IMG/VR virus record: IMGVR_UViG_3300029448_000349
Location: 1 to 26,834 of that record
Strand: one strand, 5' to 3'
Length of the DNA stretch: 26,834 nucleotides
Source of the DNA: a virus
The position numbers and the translations under genes were made by a program. Positions 14,245 to 21,747 of the stretch are shown here, in pieces. Positions within the stretch are counted from its first letter, which is position 1. Each line of letters opens with the position of its first letter. The notes beneath the pieces are model-generated. The model was given only the letters and a program-made list of their open reading frames with translations, ran no database searches and had not been told where the DNA came from.

Positions 14245-14476
14245 CTGGCCCTCTTAATTCTGGTGTAAACCCTACAACATTTTCACCATCATGCTGTCTT
14301 AGCATACGCTTTAAAGCCCTCCACATATACTCATGCCCTGCATACTCTGACTGTTGAGCGCAACCTTCAAGTAAAGATTCCATCTCTTCAACGTCAAACA
14401 GTTCATGCTCAATACCGTCCATAGTTAATTCTAGTGCAGAATCAAAATGAAACACAATCATTGCAGGTATGCTCAT
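14231..14476 (-). CDS. Small acidic hypothetical protein
   Basis: 81 residues, acidic at the N-terminal half (LELTMDGIEHELFDVEEMES) and helical throughout, with YAGHEYMWRALKRMLRQHDG in the second half. An ATGA-style overlap (14473-14476) couples it to the RecB-like nuclease gene upstream. No family recognised. Adjacent acidic small proteins can be inhibitors or adaptors, but nothing in the sequence proves that. Confidence 0.6.
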   Translation of the reverse strand: MSIPAMIVFHFDSALELTMDGIEHELFDVEEMESLLEGCAQQSEYAGHEYMWRALKRMLRQHDGENVVGFTPELRGPDVKH

Positions 14477-15240
14477 TTTATATTCTTTAACCTCTGCTTT
14501 AAAGTTTTAGCGGCTAAAAAGGCTTGAAAGTTTTCTTCGATTTCGGTTGATCGAACCGCCTCAAATTTACCAGACGCTTTGTCACACCTAAGTATATAGG
14601 TAGCATCCACTGGTATACCATGCATATCTTCGACTGCTTTGGCATACGCCGCAACTTGTAGATAATATTCTGGATAAACCCTTTTGCTCGTTTTCCAATC
14701 AATAACACAATATTCTCCATTAATAATAGCCCTTGCATCAACAGTTCCCGCATACTTATATTTTCTATGATAGATTTTTTCTTCGGCTGATTTCCATTCA
14801 ACTACATTTTCACCAACCCAATCTTGAAAAGCATGAATAGCATTGACAGCCTCTTCTTGCTTTGGCATCTTGGGTATTTCACCTTCTGCTATCTTCCAAT
14901 TAATTGCGGCTTCTACCCACTCATGCGTAAGGCTACCTATGTTTAAGGCATCTTTTGATACCCCCCTGTAAGCGCCCTTCATTCCTTTTAACAATGGCTC
15001 TAAAGCCATTCTAGATTTGTACACGCTAGTCTTTTTAGATGATGCTTCTTGGTCGAAGAAAAAGTTCTTCTCCAACCAATCACCACCCACCTTTAAAGCC
15101 CAAGGCACAAGAGCAGGCTTAGAGATAATGTCTAATATTTTAGTAGCATTAGGCACCACCTCTTTACCCACCTTGTATGAATGAAGTTTGCTATCGAATA
15201 ACATCTCAACAACTTCTCCATCATGGTACTCTATCTTCAT
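14473..15240 (-). CDS. RecB/Cas4-like PD-(D/E)XK exonuclease
   Basis: 255 residues with the motif series of RecB-family nucleases: H106 in GSLTHEW, E154 in SAEEKIY, D168 in YAGTVDARAI, D181 and K183 in CVIDWKTSK, and Q195 with YLQVAAYA. These residues bind metal and cleave DNA in this family. The four-cysteine iron-sulphur cluster of true Cas4 proteins is absent. Such exonucleases in phages resect DNA ends for single-strand annealing, which fits the Rad52-type annealase and SSB-like protein in the same operon. The start abuts the previous stop (TAATG, 15240). Polarity of digestion is not known. Confidence 0.85.
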   Translation of the reverse strand: MKIEYHDGEVVEMLFDSKLHSYKVGKEVVPNATKILDIISKPALVPWALKVGGDWLEKNFFFDQEASSKKTSVYKSRMALEPLLKGMKGAYRGVSKDALNIGSLTHEWVEAAINWKIAEGEIPKMPKQEEAVNAIHAFQDWVGENVVEWKSAEEKIYHRKYKYAGTVDARAIINGEYCVIDWKTSKRVYPEYYLQVAAYAKAVEDMHGIPVDATYILRCDKASGKFEAVRSTEIEENFQAFLAAKTLKQRLKNIK

Positions 15241-15476
15241 TAGAAAGGGACTTCTGTTGAAGAAGATTTACTGGCGTTAGATTTACCAGACCCATTCATG
15301 GGTGGTTCCATCCTACCAGAGAAACGAAGTTTACCAGACTCTTTAGCCCACAAGGATACACGCATCTTGGTTCCGTTAATAAGAGCATACCCTGTAATAT
15401 CTGGGCGGTTTTCATTGCCTTCTTTATCGTTTACAAACAGCGATACATCTCCATCTTTTTCTTGATAATCACTCAT
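15240..15476 (-). CDS. Small SSB-like protein with a Pro-Phe tip
   Basis: 78 residues, preceded by AGGAAA at a 6-nt spacing. The core RPDITGYALINGTKMRVSLW then AKESGKLRFSGRMEPP reads as five short strands, an OB-like size and rhythm seen in small phage proteins. The rest is a Gly/Ser/Asn-rich disordered tail ending SSTEVPF. The acidic-hydrophobic end 'E-V-P-F' copies the DDDIPF tip by which bacterial SSB recruits partners. It sits next to the RecB-like exonuclease. Single-strand binding is inferred, not proven. Confidence 0.6.
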   Translation of the reverse strand: MSDYQEKDGDVSLFVNDKEGNENRPDITGYALINGTKMRVSLWAKESGKLRFSGRMEPPMNGSGKSNASKSSSTEVPF

Positions 15477-15485
15477 AAAAGTTTC

Positions 15486-15818
15486 CTATATTAAGTTATT
15501 GTTAAATCTTCGATTGGCTTGCTCAGTTCTCCAGACTTCAATACGAAGTTCCAGTGACTTGAGTTCCCATCTTAGACGCTCTTCGTTTTCAATCGCAACC
15601 GCTACACCTTCAATTGTTTTTGCAACCTGCGGCTGTGTTGAAACCCAATTCTCTTTGTCGGCTACCGTCTTACCTACCGCTGTAGCATACAACAAAGACC
15701 TTTGAGTCTTTTTAAACTCCGTTAACTGATATGTTTCGGCTTTAGCCTTTGCATATTTAGGAGAAGTTTCTTCTATTTTTTCTAGGTATCCCTCTACTAC
15801 CTGCTCAATTGTTTTCAT
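15486..15818 (-). CDS. Helical phage early protein, unknown
   Basis: 110 residues, nearly all helix. The pattern YQLTEFKKTQRSLLYATAVG, KTVADKENWVSTQP and a C-terminal LRWELKSLELRIEVWRTEQA matches a phage family I have seen beside recombinase genes ('Y.L...RK...A.L...A.GKT...REAWA...P.......A.A..E..LRW.L..A....E.WR...A..R'). Its function is not known; association with DNA annealing or replication is contextual. Four nt overlap couples it to the HNH gene. Confidence 0.65.
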   Translation of the reverse strand: MKTIEQVVEGYLEKIEETSPKYAKAKAETYQLTEFKKTQRSLLYATAVGKTVADKENWVSTQPQVAKTIEGVAVAIENEERLRWELKSLELRIEVWRTEQANRRFNNNLI

Positions 15819-16102
15819 AGTTCTATTATACCCTGATTAAATGCTGTGTCAAGTGTTCTGAGAATAAAATATCCCTGCCAATCCATAAACTCTGCGTCAC
15901 CTGAGTGCATCTTATTGTGACAAGTAAAACACATTGGCATTGTCAACCAATCACTAGCCTTGTATCCCATGCCCCCAGACAGCGGGGACATTCTACCTTT
16001 TAAATGATGAGCGACTACCGTACCATCTCTTGCTTCACAACCACTACAAGGTAGGGTAGCCACCCATTCTGTATAAGCCTTACTCTTGATTCTTTTTGCC
16101 AT
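15815..16102 (-). CDS. HNH / DUF968-like endonuclease
   Basis: 95 residues from ATG 16102; a TTG at 16123 would add seven residues but is less likely. C19 and C22 (LPCSGC), H32-H33 (VVAHHLKGR), C58 and C61 (MCFTCHNKMH) with H62 and H66 make a zinc-bound beta-beta-alpha HNH fold like DUF968 and Ref-type phage nucleases. These proteins cut DNA during recombination or replication. The gene overlaps the DUF3310-like gene by 23 nt at its start and its stop overlaps the next start by 4 nt. The specific substrate cannot be predicted. Confidence 0.8.
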   Translation of the reverse strand: MAKRIKSKAYTEWVATLPCSGCEARDGTVVAHHLKGRMSPLSGGMGYKASDWLTMPMCFTCHNKMHSGDAEFMDWQGYFILRTLDTAFNQGIIEL

Positions 16103-16289
16103 TGATTTTCTTTTGTTCGTCAATTAATATGTTAGCATACTCAATGATCTTTGCCAAGTCTGACAAAGGTTCACCTTTCTTATTCCATCTACTAGCGTAT
16201 TTTACTATGTTAGCAGAACAAAAGTCAAGCCTATTTGCAATAATATATTCAATAGGTTGAATCTTCATTATGTAATGCGAAGGTTTCAT
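16080..16289 (-). CDS. DUF3310-like protein
   Basis: 69 residues. The motif HYIMKIQPIEYIIANRLDF, then ANIVKYASRWNKKG and DLAKIIEYANILIDE is the known pattern of DUF3310, short phage proteins often called nucleotide kinase-like ('HY....QPIEYI....L.F..GN..KYV.R...K....DL.KA..YI..LI'). No P-loop is present, so kinase activity is doubtful. It lies between the nucleotide-reductase cluster and nuclease genes, in line with a role in nucleotide or DNA metabolism. Confidence 0.85.
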   Translation of the reverse strand: MKPSHYIMKIQPIEYIIANRLDFCSANIVKYASRWNKKGEPLSDLAKIIEYANILIDEQKKINGKKNQE

Positions 16290-16291
16290 TT

Positions 16292-16447
16292 TTATTTTCC
16301 GTCAGATACTACTTGCTCAATTAATTGATACACTATTTCTTGAAGGTCTTGTACTTTTTTTTCAAGAGTGTCAACACGTTTCTGCATCTCTAACTTATGT
16401 ATACCCTCCCTTGGGGAACTGTACCCATCTAAGTTTGCTCCGCTCAT
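16292..16447 (-). CDS. 51-residue coiled-coil peptide coupled to RNR
   Basis: Open frame on the minus strand from ATG 16447 to TAA 16292-16294. It overlaps the RNR stop as ATGA, a classic coupling. The peptide starts MSGANLDGYSSPREGIHKLE and then forms a heptad coiled coil (MQKRVDTLEKKVQDLQEIVY, QLIEQVV). The coupling and regular heptads argue that it is real. It could oligomerise, perhaps with RNR, or act on its own; its role is unknown. Confidence 0.65.
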   Translation of the reverse strand: MSGANLDGYSSPREGIHKLEMQKRVDTLEKKVQDLQEIVYQLIEQVVSDGK

Positions 16448-18072
16448 ATACCGCATACCCCGCTTAAGCATTGCTCTTCTGAGTTATCCTCGTAGATCAC
16501 GCCACGTTTAGCGTTAGCCTCTTCATAAGGTACAGATGTGATAGGTTGACCACCCCTAGCGCTATCTGGATACACTGTTAGACCCCTTAATCCACTAGCG
16601 TAATCACTAATGATTTTAGCAAACGACTTTATCTTATCCTCATTGTTAAGATCACTACCCCATGCAGGCAGGTTTAGAGTGGAACTAATAGCGTGGTCTA
16701 CATACTTTTGCAACCCATGTTGAAACTTAATTCTACGTTCTGGATCAGCGGCAAGATCAACAGCAGATTCAATCTTATCTGGGTCAATACCAGAATCAAT
16801 TAATCCTTGCGCTGTACCGTCAACGACAAACTGATGTTTCCATTTTGTTCCATCCGAAAGGTAACGTCTGCGGTATGCGACTGCGTATATTGGCTCCACC
16901 CCAGAAGTAGTCCCTGCGAGGATAGAGATTGTTCCTGTTGGAGCAATTGCTCTGTAGCCTTTAGGACGGTTGAGAAAAAGTCTGTCGCAGTGTTCGTCTG
17001 CCGCTTTTTTACTTTCTGTTTCATAAACTTTCATCCATTGTTTCAGTTCATCCACCATCTCATATTTGTATCCACGCTTCAGCAACCATTCGTGCATACC
17101 CATCAACCCTAAACCAATACGACTATTCTTCTGCCTTGTCTCGCTTACTTTTTCGTAGGGTACTTGCGCCCTGATAAGCCCACAAACAAGGAACTTACTA
17201 GCAACAGTAACAACATCCCGAAACTCATCAATGCTGTCAATGTTAGCCATATTAATAGACCCAAGATTACAAACGTCGCTATCATCTTCGCTAGTAATTT
17301 CTGTGCAAGCGTTACGAAGCGTTTCATTTTGCTTGTCTCCAAAGTTAAATGAGAATCCGGGCTCCCCTGTCATCAATGCCTGAGTTACATTCTTTAAAAA
17401 CGTAGGATCAAGATGTCGTTTGTCAGTGTTTAGCCATGCGTCATCGTAATTCAAACTGATGTTCATCATATCCAAAGGTGCATGAGCATTAAAGTCTTTT
17501 TCTTTTGCCGCCTTTACTTCATCACTCCAGTTCTTGATAGTTAATAAGTCGTGAGAATCCTCATGCTTCCAGTTCATGCAACCATACATAGCACTGCGCC
17601 TGCTACCACCCTGCATTACGTTGCGTCCAATCTCATTGGTTGCTAACAGCCAAGGAATTGGCCCACTAGATACACCGCCAGTCTTGGATAGCGTCCTACC
17701 TTTAGGTCTAAAGTTTGTAACATCAATGCCGATGCCACCGCCAGTCATCAAGCATGAGCCTGCTCGTTTCCAAAGGTCTGCCCATTCTTCTCTGGTATCT
17801 TCTTCTGCTTTTAAAAGGTAACAATTATTATAGAACCTTGCTTCTCTACCTGCATACCACAGGTATCGACCTCCGGGCAAGAACTTAAAATTAGCAATGT
17901 CTTGTGAAAGTTTATCCTGATCTGATTTATCCATCAGATTATTTTTCTTACCATCCATAGTGCCGCATACACTGTTGACTACGTTGTGCGCCTTGTCACT
18001 CCATGTTTCATACGCATTGCTTGCATACTTCTGTTTAAAAATTGTCTCGCCTAGTTCGGTTCTAAATTTCAT
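16444..18072 (-). CDS. nrdJ: Class II (B12-dependent) ribonucleotide reductase
   Basis: 542 residues. It converts ribonucleotides to deoxyribonucleotides. Key residues are present: C84 and C268 (the active-site redox pair), the N254-x-C256-x-E258 radical and catalytic triad, 'PTGTISILAGTTSGVEPIY' at 378-396 (phosphate-binding loop), and a C-terminal redox tail C535-x4-C540. There is no N-terminal ATP cone and no NrdB radical subunit in the window, and the sequence pattern fits adenosylcobalamin-dependent NrdJ. This would draw on vitamin B12 in the host. The start overlaps the Rad52-like stop as ATGA and the stop overlaps a coiled-coil peptide start, so it is translated within a coupled early operon. 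Confidence 0.9.
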   Translation of the reverse strand: MKFRTELGETIFKQKYASNAYETWSDKAHNVVNSVCGTMDGKKNNLMDKSDQDKLSQDIANFKFLPGGRYLWYAGREARFYNNCYLLKAEEDTREEWADLWKRAGSCLMTGGGIGIDVTNFRPKGRTLSKTGGVSSGPIPWLLATNEIGRNVMQGGSRRSAMYGCMNWKHEDSHDLLTIKNWSDEVKAAKEKDFNAHAPLDMMNISLNYDDAWLNTDKRHLDPTFLKNVTQALMTGEPGFSFNFGDKQNETLRNACTEITSEDDSDVCNLGSINMANIDSIDEFRDVVTVASKFLVCGLIRAQVPYEKVSETRQKNSRIGLGLMGMHEWLLKRGYKYEMVDELKQWMKVYETESKKAADEHCDRLFLNRPKGYRAIAPTGTISILAGTTSGVEPIYAVAYRRRYLSDGTKWKHQFVVDGTAQGLIDSGIDPDKIESAVDLAADPERRIKFQHGLQKYVDHAISSTLNLPAWGSDLNNEDKIKSFAKIISDYASGLRGLTVYPDSARGGQPITSVPYEEANAKRGVIYEDNSEEQCLSGVCGI

Positions 18073-18521
18073 AGTGATGCCTCATATTCTTTACGCCATT
18101 TCTCAATTTCTTTACCATGCCTTTCTTCCATAAGTTTATCATAACCTTCTGGCGTAGCCCATGATGCAGGGTTTCTGTTTGAATCAAACGCTGAAGGGTA
18201 ATACAAGTACCGACCAATACCCCACAATACAGCCGCTCGTTTGAGCGCATCACTGATACCGCCCTTGTCACCTTCAATATTAGTGTCACCCGCACCATCA
18301 GATTTAGTAACCCACTTGCCACCTATAAGACACGACAGTTTACAGATCATCCTGCCTCCGATATGCTCGTAGTGCGCCTGCCACCCGCCAACATCAAAGA
18401 CTTCATCAAGTCTGTTCATTACCTGACGAGCATCAATGTAGACTAACTCTTTACCGCCTGCACCCTTGCGCCAGTGATGACTTGCAAAAGGTTTCTTTAA
18501 CTCTATCTGTATATGTTTCAT
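18069..18521 (-). CDS. Rad52-type single-strand annealing protein
   Basis: 150 residues. Motifs follow the Rad52/Rad22 family order: VYIDARQVMNRLDEVFDVGG then W, YEHIGGRMICKLSCLIGGKW, 'DGAGDTNIEGDKGGISDALK' followed by RAAVLWGIGRYLYYPSAF. The 'KG..SDALKRA....GIGRYLY' block is the family's hallmark. Such phage proteins anneal complementary single strands after end resection, so they work with the RecB-like exonuclease and the SSB-like protein of this operon. It overlaps the RNR gene (ATGA) downstream and the next gene upstream by 4 nt. Confidence 0.88.
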   Translation of the reverse strand: MKHIQIELKKPFASHHWRKGAGGKELVYIDARQVMNRLDEVFDVGGWQAHYEHIGGRMICKLSCLIGGKWVTKSDGAGDTNIEGDKGGISDALKRAAVLWGIGRYLYYPSAFDSNRNPASWATPEGYDKLMEERHGKEIEKWRKEYEASL

Positions 18522-18727
18522 TCTTTTTCCTTTACTGGTGTTTCGTGATATGAACCATCGTCATCATACCACCCATGATATGTTGTGTCAACTACCTTTC
18601 TTCTTGTAATTACAAAAGGACTATCTTTTGTTCCTTGACCCTCAACATTTCCGTAAGAATATTTTACTGGAGAAAAAAGTTCATCCATAAAACTTCTGGG
18701 AGTCCAATCACTATAACTTGTTTTCAT
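18518..18727 (-). CDS. Small hypothetical protein
   Basis: 69 residues with 4-nt overlap to the Rad52-like gene and 17-nt overlap upstream. Aromatic-rich: SYSDWTPRSFMDELFSPVKY, FVITRRKVVDTTYHGWYDDD. It ends in a charged tail. No family recognised. Co-translation with the annealase suggests an accessory role, without proof. Confidence 0.55.
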   Translation of the reverse strand: MKTSYSDWTPRSFMDELFSPVKYSYGNVEGQGTKDSPFVITRRKVVDTTYHGWYDDDGSYHETPVKEKE

Positions 18728-19052
18728 TTTGTTTCCTTATAAAGTGTTTAGCATCTACGATTGCTAAAGGTTCCTGTCTGTTACGTTTAATGATAAGCAA
18801 AGGTTCGTAGCCCCCTGCATTTGATTGCGCCTGCTTCCATGCATCCCACAAATTAAGTCGCTCGACGTTCTTACATTCGATAGAGTATGGGAATAACTCT
18901 CTTGCTTTAGGCGACAGCATAACATCCTCGCCTTGTGCGCCCATGCTCCTCGAATGAACATCGTCATCATCCAGTTTGAATACTTCAATTAGCGAGTCCC
19001 TTACCCACTGCTGTAACCTTCTCCCTTTTGCTTTTCCTGATGATGTTTTCAT
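18711..19052 (-). CDS. PD-(D/E)XK resolvase-like endonuclease
   Basis: 113 residues from ATG 19052 (TTG 19058 adds two residues). It carries SMGAQGEDVMLSPKA with D43 and PYSIECKNVE with E59 and K61, then WKQAQSNAG with a glutamine helix. This 'G.D...S..A....P..IECKN.......Q' series is typical of small phage PD-(D/E)XK nucleases that act on recombination intermediates. N-terminal KGRRLQQWVRDSL is a basic helix likely to bind DNA. It overlaps the helicase gene by 68 nt. Holliday-junction resolution is the likely role, inferred. Confidence 0.75.
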   Translation of the reverse strand: MKTSSGKAKGRRLQQWVRDSLIEVFKLDDDDVHSRSMGAQGEDVMLSPKARELFPYSIECKNVERLNLWDAWKQAQSNAGGYEPLLIIKRNRQEPLAIVDAKHFIRKQNENKL

Positions 19053-19974
19053 TTGCAAATTCTTTTAATCCACCTGTTTCTAGTTTACCCGCAGGGCCAC
19101 CCTTTGCAGGCGTTGGTAGTATACCTTTGGGATGTAAGCCCTGATTGTAATAATTCAGTGAGGCCATGTCAAGTTTTAAATCCAAGTCCAGTTCCGCACC
19201 ATCAAAGTGTCTCGCTTTACATAGGCTCATGTAAGCATCCGCATGAGGGTCCTCATACAGTCTACCCAAGATGATTACGTTATCCGCCCTGTTAGTAATG
19301 TCGGCGCTACCTGCTACACTCCACTTGTCTAACTTATCCTTGACGCTACCGCCCTTGCGAGCGTGGGCAACCAAGATGATATGGATCCCCAAGTGTCTTG
19401 CTGTATTGGCGATAGACTGAACGACTTGCTTCTGACCATTCCAGTCATCACTGTTCAAACTCATTGTCATCAGCGAATCAATCAAGACTATATCAATATC
19501 AAGATTGTCTTTTGCATACCGCATAACTGACAGCAATGCTTTGGGCGTGATAGTTCCATGTTGGTCATAGAACCATAACTTATCCTTTGCCCATTTGGTA
19601 AACTCAAGACCCGCATCTATATCGGGTTTGTTCTGGAGTGATGCCTGTCGCCACATTCTAGCCAGTTGGGACTTGGGTGACATCTCCAGTGAGATTGACA
19701 GACATTTCTTTCCCTGATCCATAGCAGACAAGAGTATCTGACTGGCGAATAAAGATTTACCCGCCCCATTAATCCCTGCTAATACTGTAACCTCCTCATC
19801 GCGCAGTCTAAACTTGTCATCAAACTGGGACAGCGGTAGTTTGGTTCCCGACATTGCTTCATCGAGATTAAAAAAGTCAAGAGTTTCCTGAGTAAAATCA
19901 TTTGATGGTCTTATCTTGCGCTCGACAGCAGTTAGACTTTCGTATTTTTTGAGGTCATCGTTCGTGATTTCCAT
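18985..19974 (-). CDS. DnaB-like RecA-fold replicative helicase
   Basis: 329 residues of a RecA-type ATPase core. Walker A is GINGAGKS (67-74, K73), a catalytic E97 follows in SISLEMS, Walker B is DIDIVLIDS (159-167, D166), and motif H3 is IILVAHARKGG (H204). A later AGSADITNRADNVIIL matches the H4 region of hexameric helicases. There is no N-terminal primase or DnaB N-domain of full size, only about 55 residues before the core. It should unwind DNA at the phage fork; loader and primase are not in the window. ATG 19974 has GGAA 9 nt upstream. Confidence 0.85.
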   Translation of the reverse strand: MEITNDDLKKYESLTAVERKIRPSNDFTQETLDFFNLDEAMSGTKLPLSQFDDKFRLRDEEVTVLAGINGAGKSLFASQILLSAMDQGKKCLSISLEMSPKSQLARMWRQASLQNKPDIDAGLEFTKWAKDKLWFYDQHGTITPKALLSVMRYAKDNLDIDIVLIDSLMTMSLNSDDWNGQKQVVQSIANTARHLGIHIILVAHARKGGSVKDKLDKWSVAGSADITNRADNVIILGRLYEDPHADAYMSLCKARHFDGAELDLDLKLDMASLNYYNQGLHPKGILPTPAKGGPAGKLETGGLKEFANENIIRKSKREKVTAVGKGLAN

Positions 19975-20360
19975 ATTCTAGTTCCGTATCTCCAGTTCCC
20001 ACCATGACGGTAGTATTGATCGAAAGGTTTACCGCCCGCATTATAGAACTGATCCCAGTTCTGCCCCTGTACATGAGGTCTAATGGATGCGGACTCTACC
20101 CTTAATGGTTTGTTATGGTCATTATCCATAAATTTTGTAGCAACTTTCCCTGACAACCGCTGTAGTCTACCATAAATTGCCCATGCTTCCAAGAGTATTT
20201 TGTTAGAAACATTGCTTGACCTTGATAAAATGTTAAGACATTTAACAGCACTGTTTAGCAGGGTATCTGAGTTGACCTCAGACTGATGGCGAAGATTCGC
20301 CACCAATCTTTTAGGTACATTTCTCAGAATCTTTATCGCTCTTTCTTCTACTCTTCCCAT
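19932..20360 (-). CDS. Hypothetical protein upstream of helicase
   Basis: 142 residues, overlapping the helicase gene by 43 nt. The N-terminal 75 residues are helical and basic (RAIKILRNVPKRLVANLRHQ, ILLEAWAIYGRLQRLSGKVA). The C-terminal half is aromatic, Gly and basic rich (GQNWDQFYNAGGKPFDQYYR). This would suit a DNA- or helicase-binding protein such as a loader, but no loader motif or P-loop is present, so that is only a guess from position. Confidence 0.6.
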   Translation of the reverse strand: MGRVEERAIKILRNVPKRLVANLRHQSEVNSDTLLNSAVKCLNILSRSSNVSNKILLEAWAIYGRLQRLSGKVATKFMDNDHNKPLRVESASIRPHVQGQNWDQFYNAGGKPFDQYYRHGGNWRYGTRIWKSRTMTSKNTKV

Positions 20361-20632
20361 TGCCGTCTAGTGTCCTGATCTTCCGCTTTAGCCATGTCCC
20401 TATCCTGAAGTATGAATACCCCTTGCGTCACGATAGCATCCAACTGAGCCTCATTGATGGGTATGCCATTGCCGTTTATCTCAAGGCAGATAGAGTCATC
20501 ACCACCCTCATAAAGATCAATTCGATTGACCGTACCAACAGACAAGTATTCATCCAAGAGTTTGTTAGCCTCGACCCTGATATCCCGCAGGTATTCATTA
20601 TGGTCAACTTGGTCATCGCATAAATTAATCAT
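20348..20632 (-). CDS. Small acidic hypothetical protein
   Basis: 94 residues, acidic: a helix YLRDIRVEANKLLDEYLSVG, then strands (NRIDLYEGGDDSICLEINGN) and a final helix ending QDTRRQWEE. No recognised domain. It overlaps its upstream neighbour by 8 nt and the downstream one by 13 nt. It belongs to the group of short early genes between the promoter and the helicase, a usual place for host-takeover proteins. Confidence 0.6.
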   Translation of the reverse strand: MINLCDDQVDHNEYLRDIRVEANKLLDEYLSVGTVNRIDLYEGGDDSICLEINGNGIPINEAQLDAIVTQGVFILQDRDMAKAEDQDTRRQWEE

Positions 20633-20756
20633 CTTTTTTCTCCAGTTTAAATCTTTTGATTAGCATACTTGCGAATGCGAAGTCTGAAGTATACACCACC
20701 TTTTCCCCTTTGAAATTAAAAATAAAATATTTTCCGTCTTCAATTTTGTAAGTCAT
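20625..20756 (-). CDS. 43-residue hypothetical protein
   Basis: Open frame on the minus strand from ATG 20756 to TAA 20625-20627. The start shares one nucleotide with the previous stop (TAATG), and the end overlaps the next gene by 8 nt. The protein starts MTYKIEDGKYFIFNFKGEKV, then VYTSDFAFASMLIKRFK and a Lys-rich end. It is a compact strand-strand-helix layout without recognisable family. Coupled overlaps at both ends make translation likely. Confidence 0.65.
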   Translation of the reverse strand: MTYKIEDGKYFIFNFKGEKVVYTSDFAFASMLIKRFKLEKKDD

Positions 20757-20917
20757 TATTTACACCCTTCTTCTCTTTGACATAATTTAATACGCTCTTC
20801 ATCCCAGAAGATTACCTCTTCTGCAAGCCTATCTAAATTTGTCTCAACAAATTTTTTAAGTTCTAATATCACTTCCAGTTCTGATTCATTAATCGGGTAT
20901 CGTTTTAACTCAGTCAT
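20756..20917 (-). CDS. 53-residue hypothetical protein
   Basis: I use ATG 20917, because GGTGA lies at a good distance upstream and the previous stop ends just two bases earlier; the frame stays open to 20959, which would give 67 residues. From this start it reads MTELKRYPINESELEVILEL and then KKFVETNLDRLAEEVIFWDE, almost all helix, ending with EEGCK. No motif recognised. Confidence 0.6.
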   Translation of the reverse strand: MTELKRYPINESELEVILELKKFVETNLDRLAEEVIFWDEERIKLCQREEGCK

Positions 20918-20918
20918 T

Positions 20919-21116
20919 TTATTCACCATAGTTTGTGTAGTAGTAATCTTCCAATTCATCCTGACTAATGCTATTAGATATCATTTCCTCGATCAAGTCA
21001 ATCTTTGCCTGATCCAGATACTTATACATGGGACTGGATAACTCGTTAACCATTTCCCATTTGATATCATCGTGATTGTCTTTATTCAAACTTAAATTGT
21101 ATCTTGATAAACTCAT
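20919..21116 (-). CDS. 65-residue acidic hypothetical protein
   Basis: Preceded by AGGAAATAAA before ATG 21116. Helical and acidic (HDDIKWEMVNELSSPMYKYL, AKIDLIEEMISNSISQDELE) with a tyrosine-rich end (DYYYTNYGE). No family recognised. Its size, charge and early-operon position suggest a host-interaction protein, but this is not shown by the sequence. Confidence 0.6.
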   Translation of the reverse strand: MSLSRYNLSLNKDNHDDIKWEMVNELSSPMYKYLDQAKIDLIEEMISNSISQDELEDYYYTNYGE

Positions 21117-21129
21117 TTTATTTCCTTTA

Positions 21130-21456
21130 TTAATCTAATCTCGACTGTGCGTAACATTTTACACCATTAGACTCTAAGTGTCTAGCGTATGCAACCGCAC
21201 CTGCTTCTTTTGAGGATATGTTTTGAGTCGAATGGCCTGATGGATTCCAAATATCGTAGCCCCCATTCCAAGACGCTAAATTAACAACCCCCGCTTTTTT
21301 TAATTGTCTAGCAAAAGACTGGGTAGCGGGTCTTATTTTGACCCATGCAAAACCGCAAGCGCCACATTCCCCTTGTTTTTTATGGTGATCCTGAGTAGCC
21401 TTTTGTGCAAGTGCTACCGCTTCATTGTGAATTCTGATTGCGTCTGCCTGTTTCAT
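21130..21456 (-). CDS. Conserved-looking hypothetical protein
   Basis: 108 residues, preceded by GGGGAATAAA. It contains GECGACGFAWVKIRPATQSF with a CxxC pair, then ARQLKKAGVVNLASWNGGYD and a C-terminal KEAGAVAYARHLESNGVKCY. The 'CGACGFAWV.I.PA...F...LK..G' block occurs in other phage proteins of unknown role. A single CxxC could bind zinc with other Cys/His residues (H31, H32 of DHHKK, C106). No enzyme assignment. Confidence 0.65.
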   Translation of the reverse strand: MKQADAIRIHNEAVALAQKATQDHHKKQGECGACGFAWVKIRPATQSFARQLKKAGVVNLASWNGGYDIWNPSGHSTQNISSKEAGAVAYARHLESNGVKCYAQSRLD

Positions 21457-21457
21457 T

Positions 21458-21742
21458 TTATTCCCCTAAATAGTCCATGTTTTCCCAATCTTCTGGGAGC
21501 ATACCAGTGATAAGCAATTCTCTTTCATTAGGGTATAGGTAAGGAAAAGCATCCTGTACCAGTTTACCCTCGACCCATTCGCGAATATTTCTCATTATAC
21601 TCTCTGGCGACACTGAATGGTCAGAGTGTGTAATAGAAAAACTAGCGTCAATATTTTCCCCATCACCCTCGAATACATTTATGCAATTAAACGTAGTGGA
21701 TGTTTTATCATGTGTAACGCTGTGCAATCCTTTGTAAATCAT
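21458..21742 (-). CDS. Hypothetical early protein
   Basis: 94 residues with a TAATAAAA leader before ATG 21742. The N-terminal half is beta-prone (TTFNCINVFEGDGENIDASF); the C-terminal half has VQDAFPYLYPNERELLITGM followed by LPEDWENM. The 'QDAFP.L...ERE.L.TG..PEEW..M' pattern recurs in short proteins of unrelated phages as a short helical motif of unknown function. One base separates it from the next gene. Confidence 0.6.
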   Translation of the reverse strand: MIYKGLHSVTHDKTSTTFNCINVFEGDGENIDASFSITHSDHSVSPESIMRNIREWVEGKLVQDAFPYLYPNERELLITGMLPEDWENMDYLGE

Positions 21743-21747
21743 TTTTA

